A DNA stretch of 64,000 nucleotides from Desnuesiella massiliensis (GTDB lineage Bacteria; Bacillota; Clostridia; Clostridiales; Clostridiaceae): positions 1,302,001 to 1,366,000 of the forward strand of contig NZ_LN879456.1 of assembly GCF_001403615.1 (NCBI RefSeq). The letters are read 5' to 3'. Below, piece after piece: positions 31,944 to 41,259 of this stretch. The notes below the pieces were generated by a model. It was not told the origin of the DNA. It ran no database searches and saw only the letters and a list, made by a program, of their open reading frames with translations. Positions within the stretch are counted from its first letter, which is position 1, and every line of letters begins with the position of its first letter. The position numbers and the translations under genes were made by a program.

Positions 31944-32945
31944 CTATATTATTGAATCTCTTTCTATTAGGTTTGTTTCGATGATATAATGATTATCCGT
32001 AATAGAAGAATCCTTTAATTTATCAATCAATAGCTTTGCAGCATAATATCCTAGCTTATTTGCATTAATGTCTACGGAAGAAAGTGAAGGTGTTTGATAG
32101 GCTGCTAAAGGAGTATTATTAAAGCCCACCAAGGATATGTCTTTAATCTTTTTTTCCTCTAGTACGGCATTTGCTCCAAAAGCTAATAAATCATCGGTAG
32201 TTACTACTGCAGAAGGCATAGTAAAATCTAAAATCTTTCTCATGCCCTCCATTCCACACTCTTCTGTAAAATCATTTTCCTGTGCTATTAAATTGTCATT
32301 AAAGTTTATACCATGAACCTGAAAGGCTCTCTTATAACCATCTAATCTATCCTTTGACATGTTCCAATCCTTAGGGCCACCGATAAAGGCTATACTTCTA
32401 TGTCCCTTCATTATCAAAGTATTTACCACTTTATACATGGCTTGAAAGTTGTCATTGTCTACCCATAAGGTATTTTCCGTGTTTTCTGGTCGTCCTACTA
32501 CCACAAAGGGATAGCTTATTTTATTTAAAAACTTTATACATTTATCATTAGCTCTGGAAGTCAATAATATAATTCCATCCACTAATCTGCTATTAGTATA
32601 ATTTTTAATAAAGTTTACCTCTTCATTTTCATTCTTGCTGAAGGCATACATTATATAATAACCTTTCTTTTGAGCGTACACACTTATACCTGTCATAACT
32701 TGTATGAAAAATGGATTTTTAAACAAATCATCCCCTTCGCTTGGGAGAATTAATCCCAAGGTGTGAGTCTGACTATTAGCTAAACTTCTAGCTATAGCAT
32801 TGGGATGATAATTCAGCTTTTTTATGGTTTCTAAAACTCTCTCTTTTGTTTCGTCACTTATTCTAGGATTTCCTGCTAAGACCCTTGAAACTGTTGATGG
32901 GGAAACATTGGCTTCCCTTGCTACATCTTTTATTGTGGTATTCAT
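31944..32945 (-). CDS. malR: LacI-family repressor of the maltose regulon
   Basis: The 333-aa protein has an N-terminal LacI HTH (TTIKDVAREANVSPSTVSRVLAG) and hinge (YHPNAIARSLANSQT), then a periplasmic-binding-protein-like sugar domain (TLGLILPSEGDDLFKNPFF to SLSSVDINANKLGYYAAKLL). Start chosen at the ATG of MNTTIKD, with GGGAGTG 11 bases upstream; a longer reading up to 33014 has no RBS and adds residues unlike the family. I infer it binds the three TGCAA(A/C)CG(A/T)TTGCA operators in this locus and is relieved by maltose or a maltodextrin. The symbol is by analogy. Confidence 0.85.
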   Translation of the reverse strand: MNTTIKDVAREANVSPSTVSRVLAGNPRISDETKERVLETIKKLNYHPNAIARSLANSQTHTLGLILPSEGDDLFKNPFFIQVMTGISVYAQKKGYYIMYAFSKNENEEVNFIKNYTNSRLVDGIILLTSRANDKCIKFLNKISYPFVVVGRPENTENTLWVDNDNFQAMYKVVNTLIMKGHRSIAFIGGPKDWNMSKDRLDGYKRAFQVHGINFNDNLIAQENDFTEECGMEGMRKILDFTMPSAVVTTDDLLAFGANAVLEEKKIKDISLVGFNNTPLAAYQTPSLSSVDINANKLGYYAAKLLIDKLKDSSITDNHYIIETNLIERDSII

Positions 32946-33101
32946 TGTAAATTTCACTCCCATATCTATTAAACAATTTTGGCTTACCAGGATTTTTATA
33001 GGGAAACAACTCAAACTTAAAACTTATCTTTTGTACCGAAATCTCCTAAAGCTCGAAATTTTGGAACCTGCTTAAGTTAAGTTAATCAGTTGCTTCCCTG
33101 C

Positions 33102-33203
33102 AGGAGGATGTGAAAAAAGGTGTTCTATAGGTTTCCCTACACCGCACGTGGATCCCCACGAGCGACCCGTGAAAAAGAACACCTATGTTTTTCACATCCT
33201 CCT
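33102..33203. repeat. Nested inverted-repeat element, single copy
   Basis: The outer arms AGGAGGATGTGAAAAA and TTTTTCACATCCTCCT (16 bp) and subterminal AGGTGTTCT/AGAACACCT surround an inner hairpin CGCACGTGG/CCACGAGCG. The inside is GC-rich for this genome. It lies in the 256-bp gap between the repressor and the importer permease gene. TTCTATAG and TTTCCCTA recall repeat family 2. It could also end the importer transcript. Confidence 0.65.
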
Positions 33204-33270
33204 ATACATCCTCTAGTCAAATAACCTATTTTAAGTGTAAATGCTTTTCATTATTTTATCAATAGAAATA

Positions 33271-34107
33271 TTACTTAATACTTCCAGCCGCAATAGACTT
33301 GATAATATGCTTTTGAGCACTAAAATAGAATATTATTACCGGAATTATAGTTAAAACTAGCCCCGCTAAGGCTAAATGCCATTGCTTAGTATATTGTCCA
33401 AAGAAGAAAAAGGTTTTTAAAGGAATAGTCTGTGTTGATGGCTTATTAATTACTAAAGATGGCAATAAGAAGTCATTCCAAATCCATACTGTATTTAATA
33501 TAGCCACAGTAATAGTTATGGGCTTTAATAGTGGAAATATAATATGCCAAAAGGTTTGGAATTTAGTACATCCATCTATCATAGCCGCTTCATCTAATTC
33601 CTTAGGTATACCTTTAACAAATCCATGATACAAGAATATGGACATAGCTGCTCCAAAGCCAAGATACATGAAGATGATACCGCCCATATTCAATAATCTT
33701 AGTTTACCCATTAATCTTACTAAAGGAAGCATTACAGATTGAAAAGGTACTAACATAGATGATACGAATAAGTAAAATATAAAGGTACTTGTTTTAGTTT
33801 TTGTTCTCTCAAGCATCCAAGCTGCCATGGAGGAGAAAACAATTATCACTATTATACTTGTTACTGTAATAAACAACGAATTTCCTAGTGCCCTAAAAAA
33901 GTCTAATTGCTTAAAAGCTTCTTTATAATTTGCAAAACTCCATACCTTTGGGAAGGATAATGTATCTTCGAAAAGCTCCTTTTTAGTTTTAAAAGAATTT
34001 ATAAGAATCACATAAAAAGGTGATAAAAACAATAACCCTAAAATCACTCCGACTATCCCATTGGCTATGTTTGAGCTCTTAAAACCCTTTGATGTTGTTT
34101 TTTCCAT
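33271..34107 (-). CDS. Maltose/maltodextrin ABC importer permease, MalG type
   Basis: The 278-aa protein has six membrane segments and the EAA loop for contact with the ATPase (ELDEAAMIDGCTKFQTFWHIIFPLLKP). Carbohydrate-uptake transporter family 1. It overlaps the upstream permease by one base, so translation is coupled. There is no ATPase gene in the locus; a shared MsmX/MalK-type ATPase elsewhere would be needed. Sugar specificity is inferred from the neighbouring phosphorylases. Confidence 0.88.
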   Translation of the reverse strand: MEKTTSKGFKSSNIANGIVGVILGLLFLSPFYVILINSFKTKKELFEDTLSFPKVWSFANYKEAFKQLDFFRALGNSLFITVTSIIVIIVFSSMAAWMLERTKTKTSTFIFYLFVSSMLVPFQSVMLPLVRLMGKLRLLNMGGIIFMYLGFGAAMSIFLYHGFVKGIPKELDEAAMIDGCTKFQTFWHIIFPLLKPITITVAILNTVWIWNDFLLPSLVINKPSTQTIPLKTFFFFGQYTKQWHLALAGLVLTIIPVIIFYFSAQKHIIKSIAAGSIK

Positions 34108-34970
34108 TATGCTTCCACCTCACCCTTCTTAGATACATAAACTTGAGTTATAGTTATAACCCCTACAATTAAGAATAAAATAAAAGCTTTTGCTTGAGCT
34201 ACACCCATTTCATTAAATTTAAATGCAGTATTATAAATGTTCATAGCCATCATTTGAGTAGAGTTACCTGGTCCTCCTGCGGTTAAAGATAAGTTTTGAT
34301 CATATAATTTAAAGGAGTTTGACAATGTCAAAAATAAACTTACAGTAAATGCTGGTCTAACCAAAGGGAAGATTATATTTTTTAATCTCTGCCAAGTATT
34401 AGCCCCATCTATCATAGAAGCTTCTACAAGCTCTTGCGGAATATTTTGAATAGCCGCTATATATATAACCATTAGGTATCCTGCCATTTGCCAAGACATG
34501 AGTATTATCAATCCATAAAATCCTGTCTTTCCATCTGACAGCCAACCTAATAACCATTGTTGTCCAGTTAAATTTCCTAAAGTGGCAAATATCTCTTTAA
34601 ATATAAACTGCCATATAAATCCTAATATGAGTCCACCTATAAGGTTTGGCATAAAAAATAATGTTCTTAATAAATTATTTATCTTTAATTTTCTTGTAAC
34701 TAATAATGCTAATCCAAATCCTAATATATTTAATACTATTACAGATACAACAGTAAACTTGAAAGTAAATATGAATGAATCTAAAAATCCTTGATCTTTA
34801 AAAGCAGCCACATAGTTTTTGAGTCCAATCCAAGAAACATCTGATTTAATACCGTTCCAATCTGTGAAAGAATAATATATTCCGAATAGCAAAGGTAGTA
34901 ATACAACTAATAGGAAGGCGACTAGTACTGGCCCTACAAACAGCCAAAATGAAATATTATTCTTTTTCAA
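34107..34970 (-). CDS. Maltose/maltodextrin ABC importer permease, MalF type
   Basis: The 287-aa protein has six membrane segments, YYSFTDWNGIKSDVSWIGLKN after the first segment as in sugar permeases, and an EAA loop (ELVEASMIDGANTWQRLKNIIFPLVRP). It starts with TTG after GGGGAGATAGCA. It is the second gene of the importer operon, between the binding protein and the second permease, and forms the heterodimeric channel with the latter. Confidence 0.88.
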   Translation of the reverse strand: MKKNNISFWLFVGPVLVAFLLVVLLPLLFGIYYSFTDWNGIKSDVSWIGLKNYVAAFKDQGFLDSFIFTFKFTVVSVIVLNILGFGLALLVTRKLKINNLLRTLFFMPNLIGGLILGFIWQFIFKEIFATLGNLTGQQWLLGWLSDGKTGFYGLIILMSWQMAGYLMVIYIAAIQNIPQELVEASMIDGANTWQRLKNIIFPLVRPAFTVSLFLTLSNSFKLYDQNLSLTAGGPGNSTQMMAMNIYNTAFKFNEMGVAQAKAFILFLIVGVITITQVYVSKKGEVEA

Positions 34971-35066
34971 TGCTATCTCCCCTTTTGCTTTATTAATCCA
35001 CTATATTTAAATTCCTGGAAGAGTGTTCACTCCTCCAGGAATATTTACTTTTAATTCCTATAAAAA

Positions 35067-36395
35067 TTATTTTGCTCTAGCTTCTGACCAAGTCTTTTTA
35101 GCGTTTTCAACTAGCTTATCCCAAGTGATTTCACCTGCAGTATATTTTTGAATATCTGCACCTAGCTTATCCATTCCCCAACCTGTTGGATATCCCATGA
35201 ATACCCATGGCATTGTTTTTCCTTCATTTGAGTATTTTAAAACATCTTTAGCTAGTGGATCTGATGGTTGTAAAGCTTCACTTTCATATCCTTTTAATGC
35301 TGGTATGAATTTAAAGTCTTTTATAATCATTTCTTTACCCTTATCAGAAGTATATAACCAGTTTAAGAACTCTTTAGCTGCTTTCTTTGTATCTGCATCC
35401 TTCTTAGAGTTTATTGACCAGTACATTGGCACTCCAACTGGAATAGCACCTTCTTTGACTCCATCTAAAGGCATTGGTAATATTCCTATATTTTTTGCTA
35501 AGTCAGCATCTACGCCACTTACAGAACCGAAAGCCCAGTTACCTTGTTGAATCATAGCAGCTTTTCCTAGAGAGAATTTCTTTTCTACTTGAGTTGCATA
35601 GTCAACACTGTTTATAGACTTATTTGTGTTGTCTGGTTTAAAAGCATATTTTATTTGAAGATCTATTAATTTCTTTAATTGATCATTGTACTTGAATTCT
35701 ATTTGTTTAGCATTAAAGGAATCTTTTGCACTCTTAAATTCATTAGAGAAAGCCACGTTTGATAAATGTAATCCTGTTACCCAAGTTTCTTTTCCTGGTA
35801 GGGCAAATACTGAATCAATTTTTAGATCTGCTTTCTTTGAATCAAGGGTTGCAGCAGCCTTTTCTAAATCTGCAAAAGTCTTTATAGAAGCTGGATCTAT
35901 ACCTGCTTTACTAAATATGTCCTTGTTGTAGATAAAACCGTATCCTTCTTGGTTGAATGGCATACCATATAATTTCCCATCTAATGTAACTGACTCTAAA
36001 GTTCCTTGGAATGCTTTTGACACCCATGGTTGGTCACTCAAGTCTTCTAACTTCTCTTTCCAATCAAGCGCGTCTTGAGTTCCTCCTATATTGTATATTA
36101 CTGGCTCCTGACCTGATGCAAACTTTGATTTTAAAGCAGCACCATAATCTTCTCCTCCACCTACTGTTTGTAAATTAAATTTAACATTTGGGTTTAAAGC
36201 TGTGTATTCGTTAGTAGCTTTTTCAAGAGCATCCTTAGCCTCAACCTTGAACTGGAAAATATCGATAGTTACATTCTTCTTAGAATCATTTCCAGTGCTA
36301 CCTTTATCATCGCCTTTACTTGAGCATCCTGCAAATATGCCTGCTGTTAAAACTACTGAGCAAGCTAGTGCTACAAGCTTTTTAACATTTTTCAT
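35067..36395 (-). CDS. Sugar-binding lipoprotein of the maltose ABC importer
   Basis: The 442-aa protein has a signal peptide with lipobox LTAGIFAGC: the Cys becomes the lipidated N-terminus on the outer membrane face. The mature protein is a family 1 extracellular solute-binding protein (TIDIFQFKVEAKDALEKATN, then PWVFMGYPTGWGMDKLG near the end). The start chosen is the ATG at 36395 with CGGAGGGG upstream; the in-frame extension to 36434 lies in the leader and includes no RBS. First gene of the operon; an operator at 36442-36455 lies 47 bases upstream. Confidence 0.88.
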   Translation of the reverse strand: MKNVKKLVALACSVVLTAGIFAGCSSKGDDKGSTGNDSKKNVTIDIFQFKVEAKDALEKATNEYTALNPNVKFNLQTVGGGEDYGAALKSKFASGQEPVIYNIGGTQDALDWKEKLEDLSDQPWVSKAFQGTLESVTLDGKLYGMPFNQEGYGFIYNKDIFSKAGIDPASIKTFADLEKAAATLDSKKADLKIDSVFALPGKETWVTGLHLSNVAFSNEFKSAKDSFNAKQIEFKYNDQLKKLIDLQIKYAFKPDNTNKSINSVDYATQVEKKFSLGKAAMIQQGNWAFGSVSGVDADLAKNIGILPMPLDGVKEGAIPVGVPMYWSINSKKDADTKKAAKEFLNWLYTSDKGKEMIIKDFKFIPALKGYESEALQPSDPLAKDVLKYSNEGKTMPWVFMGYPTGWGMDKLGADIQKYTAGEITWDKLVENAKKTWSEARAK

Positions 36396-36441
36396 AAATA
36401 ACCCCTCCGTTTTATAACGTTTTCTTTTATGCATTATTCAA

Positions 36442-36455
36442 TGCAACCGTTTGCA
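36442..36455. promoter_or_regulatory. LacI-family operator 2 (before the ABC importer)
   Basis: TGCAACCGTTTGCA, flanked by A and T to form a 16-base near-palindrome. It lies just upstream of the binding-protein start. Confidence 0.75.
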
Positions 36456-36815
36456 TGTTTTAATTATAATACATAGATTTTTAATAGTCAATACGCTTTT
36501 GTAGAAAATACTAAATATTTTCTTTTGGTCCACATATCTATGCATATTTACTTTAAAAATTCTAATTCTTAATTTACATCCATGCTTCTCTTTTGTGTAT
36601 TCCTACAATGTAATTGTTTACAGTTTGTATGCTTTCTATTCTACATATTTCTTTAACTTTTTCTTATGGTGCTATAAAATTTACCATATTAATTAAAATT
36701 AGGATCCATTTCACGCAAACGATTGCATATTTTTCATCTATTCCTGTTGCATTTTTTGTTTTATTAATGTAGAATTTTTCCTAAGCATATTATTTTTACG
36801 ACAGGAGGAATTTAT
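36456..36815. promoter_or_regulatory. Divergent control region importer/pgmB
   Basis: This is a 360-bp AT-rich region between the two divergent operons. Besides the operators at 36442 and 36714 I see no gene or structured RNA. The spacing suggests that each operon has its own promoter and operator. Confidence 0.5.
36714..36727. promoter_or_regulatory. LacI-family operator 3 (before pgmB)
   Basis: CGCAAACGATTGCA is one base off the symmetric TGCAAACGATTGCA. It lies about 88 bases upstream of the pgmB start. Confidence 0.7.
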
Positions 36816-37460
36816 ATGAATATAAAGGCTTGTTTATTTGATTTAGATGGAGTTATTGTTGATACTGCTAAATATCACTATCTTGCATGGAAAAGACTAG
36901 CTAGTGAATTAGGCTTTGATTTTACAGAAAAAGATAATGAGAGATTAAAGGGAGTTAGCAGAATGGCTTCCTTAGAAATATTATTGTCCATAGGCAACAT
37001 GGAAATGGAAGAAAAATCAAAACTTGAGTTGGCAGAGAAAAAGAACCAGTGGTATGTAGAATATATCTCTAAAGTAGACAAAAGCGAATTGCTTCCAGGT
37101 GTGGAGGATTTTTTTAAGCTGCTAAAAGAAAATGAAATAAAAATAGCCTTAGGTTCTGCTAGTAAGAACTCTATGACAATTCTAAAAAATACAGGCATTG
37201 TAGGATATTTTGATGCCATAATAGATGGGAACAAGGTTTCAAAGGCTAAACCTGATCCAGAAGTATTTGTACTAGGCGCTAAGGAATTAGGAGTTTCCTC
37301 TGAGGAATGTGTGGTTTTTGAAGATGCCGAGGCTGGCATTGAAGCTGCTAAAAGTGCCAATATGAAAGCTATTGGCGTAGGTTCACCTGAAATCTTAAAT
37401 AAAGCAGATAAAATTATCTCTGGATTTTCAGGAATTAGTTTAGATATACTAAACTTCTAA
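36816..37460 (+). CDS. pgmB: Beta-phosphoglucomutase
   Basis: The 214-aa HAD-family enzyme has the nucleophile and acid/base aspartates in LFDLDGVIVDTAKYHYLAW, the cap-domain GVSRMASLE, the loop GSASKNS and FEDAEAGIEAAKSA for Mg binding. It turns beta-glucose-1-phosphate, the product of the GH65 phosphorylase, into glucose-6-phosphate. Excellent RBS (CAGGAGG). It is monocistronic but shares the operator motif with the rest of the regulon. Confidence 0.93.
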   Translation: MNIKACLFDLDGVIVDTAKYHYLAWKRLASELGFDFTEKDNERLKGVSRMASLEILLSIGNMEMEEKSKLELAEKKNQWYVEYISKVDKSELLPGVEDFFKLLKENEIKIALGSASKNSMTILKNTGIVGYFDAIIDGNKVSKAKPDPEVFVLGAKELGVSSEECVVFEDAEAGIEAAKSANMKAIGVGSPEILNKADKIISGFSGISLDILNF

Positions 37461-37534
37461 TTTACCAATACAAAATTTACAATTGAATACTTTTAACTTG
37501 TGATATGCAATAGTTTAAAAACTTTATATAGAGC

Positions 37535-37593
37535 GCAATAAAAAAGTAACTAGTCACTATTACTTATGTATTTGACTAGCTACCTTTTATTGC
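37535..37593. terminator. Long hairpin after pgmB
   Basis: The arms GCAATAAAAAAGTAACTAGTCA and TGACTAGCTACCTTTTATTGC pair imperfectly over about 21 bases. It lies between convergent pgmB and the DUF350 gene and can end both. The ACTAGTCA core is shared with other hairpins in this window. Confidence 0.6.
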
Positions 37594-37661
37594 ATCTAAA
37601 TCTGAAATTTTCCCTATGGAAAAATTTCCTCCCTTATTGTGAATTGTGCATTGTGAATTAA

Positions 37662-37877
37662 CTAAGCCGCTACAACCCTAGATACAATTATAGCTATACC
37701 TATTAATAATCCTGCCACTACAACGGCTACAGCCATATTCTTATTTTCTAGCTCTTTATTAAAGTCTACAGGTATCATCCAATCGAAAAATTTATAGCCT
37801 ATAGCCATAATAAAAATTCCTAGTAGTCCAAAAACTAAACTTAATCCTAAATTTCTCAATATTTCCATGACATCCAT
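37662..37877 (-). CDS. DUF350 small membrane protein
   Basis: The 71-aa protein has two membrane segments (LGLSLVFGLLGIFIMAIGYKFFDW and NMAVAVVVAGLLIGIAIIVSR), fitting a single DUF350 unit. The function is unknown. RBS GGGAGG. It lies downstream of selB on the same strand but with a 69-bp gap; a functional link to selenium is not implied. Confidence 0.75.
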   Translation of the reverse strand: MDVMEILRNLGLSLVFGLLGIFIMAIGYKFFDWMIPVDFNKELENKNMAVAVVVAGLLIGIAIIVSRVVAA

Positions 37878-37946
37878 AAGTAGAGCCTCCCCTCATATTA
37901 TTAATCTTTGATGCTATAAATTTACATTAATTATAGCACAAAACGG

Positions 37947-39854
37947 CTAATATAACACTCTTTTATCTTCTTGTCTTTTAGTTAATTTTATTGAGTCAAA
38001 GTGCTCTAATATTGCTACAGCATACTTTCTGCTGGTATTTAGAATATCTCTAGCCTCTCCTGCTGTTATAAAGCCTTGAACTTTTATCTTTTCTAAAATA
38101 TGTTCTTTTGCTTTATCATAATGTTCTTTTAAAAATATAGCCTCTTCTGAGGTTTTTACTAAAGCTTCATTATCTATTAAGGAGTCAAACACCATCTTAA
38201 AACCTTTTTTATCTTTTTCCTTATTTAAGATTTCTTCATACTTAGGAGGAGAATAAGGATTCTCATTAAATGCCCTTAAAATGTTTTCTTTTATAGCTTC
38301 CTGCTCTTTGGTGTATTTAATCTCAAAATCATTTAAAGACAGATAACTATTAGTTATTTTTATTATATTTAAATTTTGAAGCTTATCTAATATCTCGTCA
38401 TAATTCTTTTGTTTTATTGCCTTCCCATAAACCTTTACCTTTAATTCCTCTTTAGAAATACCTGCTTTAAGCGGATTTTCCTTATGGTAAGCTTGTAATA
38501 ATTTTTGCATTATTTCTATAGACTTATTAAAGAAATTCTTATGTATATATACTTTTTTATCTCCCCAGGTGAGTTCTATAATTTTTCCTTCACTTAATAA
38601 TCCTTGCAGTTTTTCTTCAATATTTTCTTCATTTTTTCCTAGAGCTTTTAGAATATCAGAAACAGTGGGATAAGTACTGCTTAGCTTCTCTATAGTCTTT
38701 TCTAATATTCCCCCTAATTCTCCACTCTCTTTGATTTTCAACTCCTCAATGTAATTACTATCAAAGCGCTTAGCTTTATGAGCTACGGGCTGAATAACTG
38801 TTCCACCAGCTACAGTTATCATAGGAGAATAGGTTCTTAATACATACCTATCATTTCTTTGAGTTGTAATAGGTTTTTCAAGTCTAAATTGAACATAAGC
38901 TTCTTCACCTGGCTTTATCTCTTCCTTATCTAAAATTATAACTCTACATAGGACTTCTGAAGTTCCATGATATAGCCTCATCCTTTGCCTATTTTCTATA
39001 GGCTTTTCTGCACTTTTTAAATGATATAGCTTTCCATCCACTATTAAAGAGGATTCCATCAGCTTTTCCTTTGATATTACGTCTCCTCTTTCTATATCCT
39101 CAACCTTTACATTAGCTATATTTAAAGCGCATCTCTGTCCTGCCTCTGCTACTTCCACATTGGTTTCATGCACTTGTATATTTCTTATCTTGCCTAAAAC
39201 CATAGAAGGATAAACTTGTATGGTCTCTCCTTCTTTTATTTTTCCGCTGATTACAGTGCCTGTCACTACAGTACCAAAGCCACTAACTGAAAATACCCTA
39301 TCCACCGGAAGTCTAAAATGTCCTTCTGTATCTTTAGCCGCTACCTCCTCTGTGGCCTTTTCAATTTCTTTTATGAGAGATTCTAGTCCCTGTCCAGTTT
39401 TTGATGAAACGGGAATTATTGGTGCACTTTCTAAAAAAGTATTTTTAAATTTTTCTTTAACCTCTCCTACCACCATTTCTTTCCACTCATCATCCACTAA
39501 ATCACTTTTAGTTAAAACTACTATTCCCTTTTTTATATTTAATAGCTGAAGTATTTCAAAATGCTCTTCTGTCTGTGGCATTATACCTTCATCTGCTGCT
39601 ATAACTAGCAATACTACATCTACACTGCTAACTCCAGCCAACATGTTTTTTATAAACTTCTCATGGCCTGGTACGTCAATTATTCCTGCTTGTTTTCCAG
39701 AAGGTAAATCAAAAAAAGTAAATCCTAGGTTTATAGAGATTCCTCTAGCCTTTTCTTCCTTAGTAGTGTCTGTTTCTCTTCCTGTCAGTGCCTTTATAAG
39801 AGTAGTTTTTCCATGATCTATATGCCCTGCAGTGCCTATAATAACATGCTTCAT
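37947..39854 (-). CDS. selB: Selenocysteine-specific elongation factor SelB
   Basis: The 635-aa protein has an N-terminal EF-Tu-like GTPase with GTAGHIDHGKTTLI (P-loop), DVPGHEKFIKNM and LTKSDLVD, beta-barrel domains II and III, and C-terminal winged helices (about 370-635, ending LNTSRKYAVAILEHFDSIKLTKRQ) that bind the SECIS hairpin in mRNA. It brings Sec-tRNA to UGA codons. It overlaps selA by four bases. A tRNA-Sec gene was looked for nearby and not found. Confidence 0.95.
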   Translation of the reverse strand: MKHVIIGTAGHIDHGKTTLIKALTGRETDTTKEEKARGISINLGFTFFDLPSGKQAGIIDVPGHEKFIKNMLAGVSSVDVVLLVIAADEGIMPQTEEHFEILQLLNIKKGIVVLTKSDLVDDEWKEMVVGEVKEKFKNTFLESAPIIPVSSKTGQGLESLIKEIEKATEEVAAKDTEGHFRLPVDRVFSVSGFGTVVTGTVISGKIKEGETIQVYPSMVLGKIRNIQVHETNVEVAEAGQRCALNIANVKVEDIERGDVISKEKLMESSLIVDGKLYHLKSAEKPIENRQRMRLYHGTSEVLCRVIILDKEEIKPGEEAYVQFRLEKPITTQRNDRYVLRTYSPMITVAGGTVIQPVAHKAKRFDSNYIEELKIKESGELGGILEKTIEKLSSTYPTVSDILKALGKNEENIEEKLQGLLSEGKIIELTWGDKKVYIHKNFFNKSIEIMQKLLQAYHKENPLKAGISKEELKVKVYGKAIKQKNYDEILDKLQNLNIIKITNSYLSLNDFEIKYTKEQEAIKENILRAFNENPYSPPKYEEILNKEKDKKGFKMVFDSLIDNEALVKTSEEAIFLKEHYDKAKEHILEKIKVQGFITAGEARDILNTSRKYAVAILEHFDSIKLTKRQEDKRVLY

Positions 39855-41245
39855 ATCACATTCTCTCCTATTACCTTAAATGCTTCTGCAATAATGTCCA
39901 TATCTTCTTCTAATATAGTTCTAACATCTAGTATTACTTCTCCGTTATAAACTCTTGCCACTATAGGCACATTATTTTTTCTTAGCATCTCTTCAATTTG
40001 CTTTTCTGATAATTTATCACTTTTAACTTTAATAACATAAGTAGGCATCTTTTCTGTAGGCATGGATCCTCCTCCTACCATGGAGTAATCCTCTGCCATA
40101 TTGAATAGAAGATTCTCCGTAGCACTCCTAAGCTTTTTTCTTAGCTTAAAAGCTTTTTTCTTTAAATCTTCTTTACTCATAAGCATCATATTTAAGGTAG
40201 GTATATTCTTTATAGCATATTCTTCATCCACATAGTATTTTAAGGTACCTTCTAAGGCTGCCAAAGTCATTTTATCAATTCTTAGGGCTCTGGTTAATTG
40301 ATTCTTTTTAATTTTATCTATGTACTCTTTCTTACCTACGATTATACCGGCTTGAGGACCACCTAGCATCTTATCTCCACTAAAGGTTACCACATCAGCA
40401 CCTTTTCTAAGGCTTTCTTGAACAGTAGGTTCATATATAAAACCATATTTAGAAAGATCAATTAATACTCCGCTGCCTATATCCTCTACCACAGGAATAC
40501 TATATTTCTTTCCTAAAACAGCTAATTCTTCTAAAGACACTTCTTCTGTAAAACCCATAATTTTAAAATTAGAAGTATGGACCTTTAAAAGCACTCCTGT
40601 ATTTTCCTTTATATTATTTTCATAATCATATACATGGGTTCTATTAGTAGTGCCTACCTCTACCAAAGTAGCTCTGCTAAATTTCATAACCTCTGGTACT
40701 CTAAAGGAGCCTCCTATTTCAACCAATTGCCCTCTTGATACTATAGCCTCTTTATTTTCACATAAAGTATTAAGTACAAGCATCACCGCTGCTGCATTAT
40801 TATTTACTACCAAAGCAGCCTCAGCCCCTGTTATTTCTTTTATAAGTTCTTCTATATGGCTGTATCTAGAACCTCTTTGCCCTTTTTCTAAGTCATACTC
40901 TAGATTATTATAATTGGCGGCCACCTCAATTACGTTTTTCATAGCCTTCTCACTAAGTATAGACCTGCCTAGATTAGTATGTATTACTATGCCTGCTGCG
41001 TTTATAACCCTATTAAGCTTTGATTTATTATGTAACTCTATTATATTCTCAAATTTATTTGCTATATCTTCATTATTAAAATCTTCAATGGCACCTTCTA
41101 AAATAGACTTTCTAAAATAGTCTAAGGTCTCCCTCAAGCTTTCTAGTACCATTTTTCTTGGAGAATCTTTTAAATACTTTTTTACGCTGTCCATATCTAA
41201 AAGCTCATCCATCTTAGGCAACCTTCTTAAAAGCTCCTTATTCAT
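39851..41245 (-). CDS. selA: L-seryl-tRNA(Sec) selenium transferase SelA
   Basis: The 464-aa PLP enzyme has INAAGIVIHTNLGRSILS, the GSRYSHIEELI motif, and the PLP-lysine in VTFSGDKMLGGPQAG. It converts Ser-tRNA(Sec) to Sec-tRNA(Sec) using selenophosphate from SelD. Length is normal for the family. It lies 14 bp after selD and overlaps selB, forming a selD-selA-selB operon. RBS AAAGGAG. Confidence 0.95.
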   Translation of the reverse strand: MNKELLRRLPKMDELLDMDSVKKYLKDSPRKMVLESLRETLDYFRKSILEGAIEDFNNEDIANKFENIIELHNKSKLNRVINAAGIVIHTNLGRSILSEKAMKNVIEVAANYNNLEYDLEKGQRGSRYSHIEELIKEITGAEAALVVNNNAAAVMLVLNTLCENKEAIVSRGQLVEIGGSFRVPEVMKFSRATLVEVGTTNRTHVYDYENNIKENTGVLLKVHTSNFKIMGFTEEVSLEELAVLGKKYSIPVVEDIGSGVLIDLSKYGFIYEPTVQESLRKGADVVTFSGDKMLGGPQAGIIVGKKEYIDKIKKNQLTRALRIDKMTLAALEGTLKYYVDEEYAIKNIPTLNMMLMSKEDLKKKAFKLRKKLRSATENLLFNMAEDYSMVGGGSMPTEKMPTYVIKVKSDKLSEKQIEEMLRKNNVPIVARVYNGEVILDVRTILEEDMDIIAEAFKVIGENVI

Positions 41246-41259
41246 CCTTAAATCTCCTT

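Noticed and set aside
31944..33014. LacI repressor beginning at 33014
   Set aside because: The extra 23 residues are unlike the family, which begins right at the HTH; GGGAGTG precedes the ATG at 32945.
37466..37946. tRNA-Sec gene next to selB
   Set aside because: No cloverleaf, TTCGAATC-like T loop or CCA end could be found in the gaps around selB, selA or selD.
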